Source of the DNA: DASVEE01 sp036399695
Lineage (GTDB): Bacteria > Acidobacteriota > Thermoanaerobaculia > Gp7-AA8
DNA: 11,225 nucleotides
NCBI GenBank assembly: GCA_036399695.1
Contig: DASWMP010000024.1
Location: 1 to 11,225, forward strand
Direction: 5' to 3'
The first letter of the stretch is position 1, and every line of letters starts with the position of its first letter. This document shows, one piece after another, positions 6,949-11,225 of the stretch. Both the position numbers and the translations under genes were made by a program. The notes beneath the pieces are model-generated. The model was given only the letters and a program-made list of their open reading frames with translations, searched no databases and was not told the DNA's origin.

Positions 6949-7458
6949 CTACTGCGCTCCGACCTTACCGGTGGTGCGCACTGAGACGGTGTACTTGGGG
7001 ATCGGGATCTTCATATCCGACTTGACCTCGAGCGTGCCGACGCCGCCCGGCACCTGGGCCGTGCCGTCGCGGTCGAAGATGAGATCGGGCTTCGAGTCGC
7101 TGCCGACGCTGTCCGGGATGTTCGTGGCGGTGAAGTAGACCTCGTTCTCGAGCGTGCGGGTCTTCAGGGTGGTCCAGGCCACGCCGCGGTCGCGCGATTC
7201 GAGGATCTCGTAGCTGCCCGGCTTGGCGTCAGGGCTGAAGGTGATGCGAACCATGGAGTAGTTCGCCACCGCCCGCTGCCGCGCGCCGCGCAGATCGTTC
7301 GTGAACGTGCGCATGGAGGTCTTGAGCCGGGAGGAGCGATACATGGTGATGAAGTTCGGCACCGCGACAAGAGAGAGGATGCCGACGATGGCCAGCACCA
7401 CGAGCATCTCGGTCAACGTGTACCCCCGCTCAGCGGCAGAGAGGCGTTTGCTCATCAT
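6949..7458 (-). CDS. FimT/GspH-like minor pilin, first gene of the operon
   Basis: 169 residues. Leader ending ERG, then YTLTEMLVVLAIVGILSLVA: prepilin peptidase site after Gly12 and mature Glu5 (Glu17). The following VPNFITMYRSSRLKTSMRTF and GARQRAVANYSMVRITFSPD are typical of the GspH/FimT family, in which a short N-terminal helix is followed by a beta-rich globular domain. In type IV pili these proteins belong to the minor pilin complex that starts filament assembly; FimT has also been linked to DNA uptake in some bacteria. No Shine-Dalgarno is visible: the bases before the ATG are pyrimidine-rich (CCCCCTCC). Two adjacent ATG codons (7458 and 7455) are equally possible starts. A sigma-54-like element ends 15 bases upstream, which would give an almost leaderless message. 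Confidence 0.83.
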   Translation of the reverse strand: MMSKRLSAAERGYTLTEMLVVLAIVGILSLVAVPNFITMYRSSRLKTSMRTFTNDLRGARQRAVANYSMVRITFSPDAKPGSYEILESRDRGVAWTTLKTRTLENEVYFTATNIPDSVGSDSKPDLIFDRDGTAQVPGGVGTLEVKSDMKIPIPKYTVSVRTTGKVGAQ

Positions 7459-7472
7459 GGAGGGGGTCTTTT

Positions 7473-7488
7473 AGCGAGCCCGGTGCCA
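7473..7488 (-). promoter_or_regulatory. Sigma-54-like -24/-12 element of the pilin operon
   Basis: Read on the minus strand, TGGCAC-CGGGC-TCGCT has the invariant GG and GC dinucleotides at the spacing of sigma-54 promoters and matches the TGGCAC-N5-TTGCW pattern with one mismatch. Initiation would fall near 7462, only about four bases from the ATG. Pilin genes in several bacteria are controlled by sigma-54 with PilS/PilR, which makes this plausible. The very short leader is a reason for caution. Confidence 0.4.
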
Positions 7489-7495
7489 CGGGGTA

Positions 7496-7546
7496 GAAGT
7501 GACGTTAAGTATCTGCCGTTCAGGTAGTTAGGTCACTTCGCTTAAC
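7496..7546. promoter_or_regulatory. Spaced inverted repeat upstream of the pilin operon
   Basis: GAAGTGAC (7496-7503) is the exact reverse complement of 7532-7539, 28 bases apart; each arm also has a GTTAAG or CTTAAC next to it (7504-7509 and 7541-7546). The arms flank or overlap the sigma-70-like element and lie just upstream of the sigma-54-like one. This could be a paired site for an activator or repressor. Confidence 0.4.
7508..7536 (-). promoter_or_regulatory. Alternative sigma-70-like promoter of the pilin operon
   Basis: On the minus strand, GTGACC and GATACT (each 4 of 6 to consensus) are separated by 17 bases, giving a leader of about 40 bases. It is weaker by consensus than the sigma-54-like element but has a more usual leader length. 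The two elements are competing explanations or could act in tandem. Confidence 0.25.
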
Positions 7547-7635
7547 CATGCGCCTGGCGCGATGAACGCCACTCTGTCACGAAAAGTAACACCACTGCAG
7601 CGACGACGACGCGAACATGACGGGCGGTGCAGCGA

Positions 7636-7764
7636 GTGGAGGACGGACAATTCTGTCCGTCACGCGAGAAAGCAGCCTCGAAGCAAAGTCCTGGTGCAGG
7701 TGTGCGGAAGTGCAGCGTGGTCGCGCCATTTCTCGCGTGACGGACAGGATTGTCCGTCCTCCAC
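7636..7764. repeat. 129-base element with 36-base terminal inverted repeats
   Basis: 7636-7671 and 7729-7764 are reverse complements over 36 bases with a single mismatch, separated by 57 bases. Each arm itself contains a small palindrome, GACGGACA-ATTC-TGTCCGTC in the left arm. The core pattern is related to the GGACAGACA family elsewhere in the window. No protein is encoded. The architecture (two palindromic units in opposite orientation) is that of BIME/REP doublets or a MITE. Confidence 0.85.
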
Positions 7765-7949
7765 GAGAGCCTTCGAGCTTGCTTCCTTCTGATCACCGGC
7801 TGCGCTGCGCGCGGTGCCCGTGACGTAGCGGCACAGCAGGCATTGCGTTCGCAGTTATTCGGAGTGAGTCGCAGGCCTTTTCGCCGGCAGCTCATCCTTG
7901 ACCACTGCAGTCACACCACGCGACGCCCGTCGCGAATCAGGAGACCCTC

Positions 7950-9293
7950 ATGCGCAGCTCACGCGCCTTCTTCCTCGCAGCCCTGCTCGCTCTCACAGCG
8001 TCGGCCGCCAGCGCGGCCACGTACTATGTCGACGATTCAGGCAGCAACTCCAATCCCGGTACGCTCGCCTCCCCGTTCCGCACCATTACCTACGGCCTGA
8101 CGTTCCTCACCAGCCCCGGGGACACTCTCTACGTGCGCGGCGGCACGTACAACGAGCGGGCCGTGATCTGGAACAAACAGGGCACGTCGACCGCCCCGAT
8201 CTACGTCGGCGGGTACAACGGCGAGCTGCCGGTCATCGACGGTACCGGGATCGGGCCGCACTCGACCGTGTCGATCAACGCCTCGTCGTACGTGACCTTC
8301 GACGGCTTCAAGGTGCAGAACGCGCCCCAGACCGCCATCCTGATGTGGAATGCCCACAACATCACCGTGAAATACTGCACGGTGGAGACGGCCATCAACG
8401 CCGGCATCCACGCCGGCGGAGATACGGTCGGCGCCGCCCACGACATCGTCATCCGGAACAACTCGGTCAGGAACACGGTCCGGGAGAACATCCCCGGAAA
8501 CAACCCCACGAGCTGGGCGCAGGCGGTCTCCTGCGTCTACGCGAACAACGTCACGTTCAAGGACAACTACGTCTACGAGAACTACGGCGAGGGGATCGAC
8601 TGCATCGTCAGCGACAACTGCACGATCACGAACAACAAGCTGTGGGACAACAAGGGCTCGAACATCTATCTCGACAACGCGCAGTACTCGCTCGTCGACC
8701 GCAACTACATCTACAACACCGGGGACAGTGAGTACTTCCGCGACGGCTCTCCATCGCCGGGCATCACGGTGGCGAACGAAACCTATGCCGTGCAGAACCC
8801 GGCTACGAACCTCACCATCACGAACAACATCGTGCACCGGACGGGCGTGGGGTTCGTCTACTACAACTCGCAGTACGGCGGCGGCATGCACTACACGCTG
8901 ATCGCCAACAATACGTTCTACAAGACGGTGAACACGACCACGGGGATGATCTACATCGAGGACGGCGCGACGACGAACGTGCACGACACCACGACCATCG
9001 AGAACAACATCTTCTATCAGAGCAGCGGCGTGCGTTACGCGCGGGCGCCGACGGTAGGCATCACGTGGCGTACGAACAACTGGTACAACGGCACCTCGGG
9101 GACGCAGATCACCGGAGTGGGCGATGTGACGTCCGACCCGCTGCTGGTGAATGCCGGAGGCTGGAGCGACACCGATTACAAGCTGAGCGCGACCTCGCCG
9201 CTGAAAACCGCCGGCACCACGAACGCGGTGACGACGGACTACTGGGGCACGACCCGTACGGCGTCGTACTCGATCGGCGCCCACGAGTACTGA
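7950..9293 (+). CDS. Secreted right-handed parallel beta-helix protein
   Basis: 447 residues with a Sec signal peptide (basic RSSR, hydrophobic stretch, likely cut at ASA before ATYYV, residue 22). The mature start, YYVDDSGSNSNPGT-LASPFRTI ... PGDTLYVRGGTY (about 25-67), is the DUF1565-type opening common in beta-helix proteins. From about 85 to 370 there are repeating turns rich in Asn (for example VIRNNSV, TITNNKL, LTITNNIV, TTIENNIF), the Asn-ladder pattern of parallel beta-helices. The end (IGAHEY) is typical of such secreted proteins. Family members include polysaccharide lyases and surface proteins; I see no motif that proves catalysis, so substrate and activity are unknown. Start ATG has AGGAG 6 bases upstream. 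It is transcribed divergently from the pilin operon, and a terminator follows at 9328-9356, so it is probably a single-gene unit. Confidence 0.85.
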   Translation: MRSSRAFFLAALLALTASAASAATYYVDDSGSNSNPGTLASPFRTITYGLTFLTSPGDTLYVRGGTYNERAVIWNKQGTSTAPIYVGGYNGELPVIDGTGIGPHSTVSINASSYVTFDGFKVQNAPQTAILMWNAHNITVKYCTVETAINAGIHAGGDTVGAAHDIVIRNNSVRNTVRENIPGNNPTSWAQAVSCVYANNVTFKDNYVYENYGEGIDCIVSDNCTITNNKLWDNKGSNIYLDNAQYSLVDRNYIYNTGDSEYFRDGSPSPGITVANETYAVQNPATNLTITNNIVHRTGVGFVYYNSQYGGGMHYTLIANNTFYKTVNTTTGMIYIEDGATTNVHDTTTIENNIFYQSSGVRYARAPTVGITWRTNNWYNGTSGTQITGVGDVTSDPLLVNAGGWSDTDYKLSATSPLKTAGTTNAVTTDYWGTTRTASYSIGAHEY

Positions 9294-9327
9294 GTGACGC
9301 CGGTCTGGCGTCTCCCCTGAGACGGCG

Positions 9328-9356
9328 GGTGGAGGTATCGTGACCTCCACCTTGTT
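9328..9356 (+). terminator. Intrinsic terminator after the beta-helix gene
   Basis: GGTGGAGGT (9328-9336) pairs perfectly with ACCTCCACC (9343-9351) around a 6-base loop, followed by TTGTT. A smaller hairpin (GACGCC 9296-9301 with GGCGTC 9307-9312) lies directly behind the stop codon. The stem is strong but the T-tract is short and interrupted. Confidence 0.7.
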
Positions 9357-9369
9357 CACGCTGTTTGCA

Positions 9370-9405
9370 CTGCCGGCCTTCCATGCATTCGTGCATCACT
9401 GGCAG
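9370..9405 (+). other. Possible structured leader of the mntP-like gene
   Basis: CTGCC (9370-9374) can pair with GGCAG (9401-9405), and ATGCA (9383-9387) with TGCAT (9392-9396) closing a TTCG tetraloop. I looked for the yybP-ykoY manganese riboswitch known in front of some mntP genes, but the interval is short and I do not recognise its conserved features. This may be simply a local hairpin. Confidence 0.25.
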
Positions 9406-9455
9406 GAGACGTTGATCGCGCGCCGCCTTACCCGGACCCGGGCAGGAGCGGAAGC

Positions 9456-10010
9456 ATGACGGCCGGAATGCTTGCTCTCGTGATCGTCTCCTGCAGCGTC
9501 GCCGCGGACGCAACGGCGGTAGCAATTGCCGCTGCCGTCCGCGGGATCACCTTTCGCCGGGGGCTGGCGCTTGCCGTTGCTTTCGGTGTGGCGCAAGCCG
9601 TCATGGCGGGAATCGGCTGGTTTGGCGGAGCGGCCCTCGGGGACCTGTGGGCCGCCTGGGATCACTGGGTGGCGCTCGTTCTCCTCTCCGCCGTCGGAGC
9701 GAAGATGATCAAGGAAGCGATGAGCGCGGACGAGGAGCGGGAAGCGGCCGCCGACGGCCTGGCGTCACTGCTCGTGCTGGCCATTGCCACGAGCATCGAC
9801 GCTCTGGCCGTCGGCGTTTCGTTGCCGACCCTCGGCGTGACGCCGGCCCTGTCGCTGGCGATGATCGGCGTCGTGACGCTCATCTTCAGCGGCGCGGGCG
9901 CTGCCTTCGGCCGTTTTCTCGGCGAACGATTCGGCCGCGCAATGGAAGTGGCCGGCGGCATCGCGCTGATCGCCATCGCACTGAAGATCGTGTACGAGCA
10001 CACCAGGTGA
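9456..10010 (+). CDS. mntP: MntP-family manganese efflux pump
   Basis: 184 residues, the normal length for MntP (DUF204, LysE superfamily), an inner-membrane exporter of excess Mn(II). The sequence is almost entirely hydrophobic and fits six membrane segments in two repeated halves. The conserved acidic sites are present: Asp18 in VAADATAVA, Asp115 in ATSIDALAVG, and Glu164 in AMEVAGGI. A soluble loop between the halves is acidic (SADEEREAAADG, about 90-101). First-repeat DATAVA is slightly unlike the more common DAFAVS. Start ATG is preceded by AGGAG at 9444-9448 with 7-base spacing. It is separated from the beta-helix gene by a terminator and from the next gene by 458 bases, so it is probably transcribed alone. 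Manganese specificity rests on family knowledge. Confidence 0.88.
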   Translation: MTAGMLALVIVSCSVAADATAVAIAAAVRGITFRRGLALAVAFGVAQAVMAGIGWFGGAALGDLWAAWDHWVALVLLSAVGAKMIKEAMSADEEREAAADGLASLLVLAIATSIDALAVGVSLPTLGVTPALSLAMIGVVTLIFSGAGAAFGRFLGERFGRAMEVAGGIALIAIALKIVYEHTR

Positions 10011-10468
10011 CCGCGGGCTGATGCGAACCGGCCGCACCGTCACCCCCGGCGTTCGTCTGCTACGGGGCGAAAGGGCCGATCAGGAACACCACCGGCCATT
10101 AGGCGTTAACTTTAGATGTGGGACAGACACTCTTGTCTGTCCCTTGCACGCGAACGGCCGCTTGTCTGGAGGACCTCGGGGGTGGGCCGGACAGACAGGA
10201 GTATCTGTCCCACATGAGGCAACCAACGCCATTGGGGCTTCGTCCCGGCGCTTCGGGACGTACACGCGCGGAGGCGGCGCCTCACGGACACGGATATGGC
10301 GCCTGCAGCGCCGGCGGAACGCCGAGTGCCCGGAGCAGCGTCAGGAAGAGGCTCCACGTGATGGGGACGTGATCGAATAGGGGAGCATCATCGACACCAC
10401 CGTGCCGGCGCCGGACGAACGAAGGACGTAGCGTTGGCAGAAGACGGCCACCAGCGGAAAATGCGGCG
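10011..10468. other. Gene-free gap with repeat element
   Basis: No gene is supported. The main content is the inverted-repeat element at 10102-10243. Bases 10244-10468 are GC-rich and without strong features; a minus-strand frame around 10280-10385 reads as a hydrophobic stretch but has no start, so any gene there would be a remnant. No terminator for the mntP-like gene is obvious. Confidence 0.65.
10102..10243. repeat. Inverted-repeat element (extended form)
   Basis: ATGTGGGACAGACACTCTTG and following bases (10116-10142) are the reverse complement of 10189-10215 with two mismatches over 27 bases, 46 bases apart. Each arm is itself palindromic. The left end (GGCGTTAACTTTAG) matches, inverted, the right end of the 228-313 element, and the right end (ATGAGGCAACCAACGCC then ATTGGGGC) matches, inverted, its left end. 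It is the same element with two palindromes and a spacer instead of one palindrome. Confidence 0.8.
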
Positions 10469-11026
10469 GTGCCTTTCCTCGCGCTCGCGCTCGTCCTCGT
10501 TTTCCTGCTGATCTTCGTCGTCGTCATGGTGCCGCTGTCGATCGCCCTGCGCTTCCGCGCGAGCTCGACGCGGCGGCGCGCGTGGGGCTGGGTCGTCACG
10601 CTTAATTTCTTCGCGTCCTGCGTCTCCGCAACAGTGCTGCTCATCACCGCGGGCGTGAGCAACGCCTGGATCCCGAATACGTTCGTCTACTCGGGGATCG
10701 GCCTGGCCTGCGGATGCGCGCTCGGGCTCCTCGGCCTGGCCCTGAGCCGGTGGGAGACCACTCCCGGCGGACTGCATTACACCCCGAACCGCTGGCTCAC
10801 CCTGATCATCACGCTGGTGGTGACGGCGCGAATCCTCTACGGCTTCTGGCGCGCCTGGAACGCGTTCCAGACCACACCGGCCAGCGAATCGTGGCTCGCC
10901 AACTCCGGCGCCGCCGGCTCGATGGGAGCCGGCGCGGCGGTGCTCGGCTATTACGTCGTCTATTGGGCCGGCCTGCGACGAAGAGTGAAACGGCACCGCG
11001 CAGCACACGAGTTGCGTGTCCGGTAG
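10469..11026 (+). CDS. Small multi-spanning membrane protein, function unknown
   Basis: 185 residues; I do not recognise the family with confidence. About five hydrophobic segments are visible (approximately 2-27, 39-63, 69-92, 108-127, 146-168), with basic loops after the first (RFRASSTRRR) and at the C-terminus (RRRVKRHR), suggesting a cytoplasmic C-terminus. Notable residues include a pair of cysteines in segment three (ACGCALG) and an aromatic-rich ILYGFWRAW. The start is a GTG with only weak Shine-Dalgarno-like sequence (GGAAA); the next in-frame ATG (codon 20) would remove most of the first membrane segment, and no better upstream start is seen. Base composition matches neighbours. It is flanked by a repeat-rich gap on the left and a tandem array on the right, so it is probably a single-gene unit. 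Confidence 0.6.
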   Translation: MPFLALALVLVFLLIFVVVMVPLSIALRFRASSTRRRAWGWVVTLNFFASCVSATVLLITAGVSNAWIPNTFVYSGIGLACGCALGLLGLALSRWETTPGGLHYTPNRWLTLIITLVVTARILYGFWRAWNAFQTTPASESWLANSGAAGSMGAGAAVLGYYVVYWAGLRRRVKRHRAAHELRVR

Positions 11027-11045
11027 AGCGCGACCGCGCAGCCCG

Positions 11046-11225
11046 TTTCAAACTTTCAGGTGGGCGAGTCCAAGTCTGCGTCCCGGGCGTCGACACTCTG
11101 CATCTCGGAGTCAAAGCTTTGGGTCTCTGAGTCAAAACCTCGAGTCGCCGAGCCGAGGGTTTGAGTCTCTGAGGCAAAGCTTTGTGTTCCTGAGGCAAAG
11201 CTTTGTGTTCCTGAGGCAAAGCTTT
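11046..11225. repeat. 21-bp tandem repeat array running off the right edge
   Basis: From 11046 the sequence can be cut into consecutive 21-base units. The last ones, 11172-11192 and 11193-11213 (AGGCAAAGCTTTGTGTTCCTG), are identical, followed by a partial unit identical over 12 bases. Units at 11109, 11130 and 11151 are clearly related and those at 11046-11108 are degenerate. Each good unit contains the palindrome AAAGCTTT. The unit is a multiple of three, so every frame reads as a heptapeptide repeat; the minus strand stays open but would run antisense through the membrane protein gene. I call it a DNA repeat, with coding status unresolved at the window edge. Confidence 0.8.

Larger units (their letters stand above)
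7459..7949. other. Divergent intergenic region between pilin operon and beta-helix gene
   Basis: No gene is supported in these 491 bases. The left third holds promoter-like elements and a spaced inverted repeat for the minus-strand operon. The middle holds a 129-base inverted-repeat element (7636-7764). The right third leads to the beta-helix gene, with its AGGAG at 7939-7943 six bases before the ATG. I do not see a convincing promoter for the beta-helix gene. Confidence 0.75.

Noticed and set aside
7542..7895. 117-residue minus-strand frame in the divergent intergenic region
   Set aside because: Much of it is translation of the inverted-repeat element, and it has no supporting RBS or motif.
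8037..9359. 440-residue minus-strand frame opposite the beta-helix gene
   Set aside because: Antisense shadow: the + strand has signal peptide, RBS and Asn-ladder repeats, while this frame is Val/Arg/Asp-rich without motifs.
9352..9455. yybP-ykoY manganese riboswitch in front of the mntP-like gene
   Set aside because: The interval is only about 100 bases and I could not find the conserved loops of that riboswitch; only a simple hairpin is visible.
10280..10385. Hydrophobic stretch on the minus strand (LFDHVPITWSLFLTLLRALG) suggesting a membrane protein
   Set aside because: No start codon lies near it and the longer frame overlaps the membrane protein gene antisense; at most a remnant.
11109..11225. 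CRISPR array
   Set aside because: The units are contiguous 21-bp tandem repeats with no spacers between them.

Overview
The window is GC-rich bacterial DNA with tightly packed genes and many palindromic intergenic repeats. Prepilin-like genes, an exported beta-helix protein and dispersed repeats of the form GGACAGACA-N4-TGTCTGTCC suggest a soil or sediment Acidobacteriota-type genome. That assignment is inference from overall style and is not demonstrated by any single feature.

Left part (1-900): about 380 bases with no gene, rich in palindromes, then a small gene (384-824, +) for an ArsI/CadI-type metalloenzyme. The enzyme has the His/His/Glu metal ligands and the vicinal Cys-Cys pair of ArsI C-As lyases. 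A near-consensus promoter lies directly in front of it. Behind it are a long hairpin and a strong terminator oriented for the opposite strand.

Centre (926-7458, - strand): a four-gene operon of type IV pilus minor pilins, read right to left. The order is a FimT/GspH-like protein, a PilV-like protein, a very large PilW-like protein (about 1000 aa, with fibronectin-III-like domains) and a very large PilX-like protein (810 aa). Genes are 11-14 bases apart, Shine-Dalgarno sites overlap or adjoin the preceding stop codons, and the operon ends in an intrinsic terminator. The last two proteins are about four times the usual family size. They carry adhesin-like modules, including one short Trp/Tyr-rich module present in both. 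No PilY1 gene is in the window, so these large pilins may be the tip or adhesive components of the pilus. A sigma-54-like element, a sigma-70-like element and a spaced inverted repeat lie just upstream of the first gene.

Right part (7459-11225, + strand): a 491-base divergent intergenic region with a large nearly perfect inverted repeat, then a secreted right-handed beta-helix protein (7950-9293) with its own terminator, an MntP-type manganese exporter (9456-10010), a second repeat-rich gap, and a small membrane protein of unknown function (10469-11026). A 21-bp tandem array runs off the right edge.

The pilus operon is a coherent unit: prepilins processed at a Gly-Tyr/Gly-Ser site and probably forming the priming/tip complex. 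The beta-helix protein is another surface or exported product transcribed divergently from it. The metal and arsenic genes are single-gene units separated by repeats.
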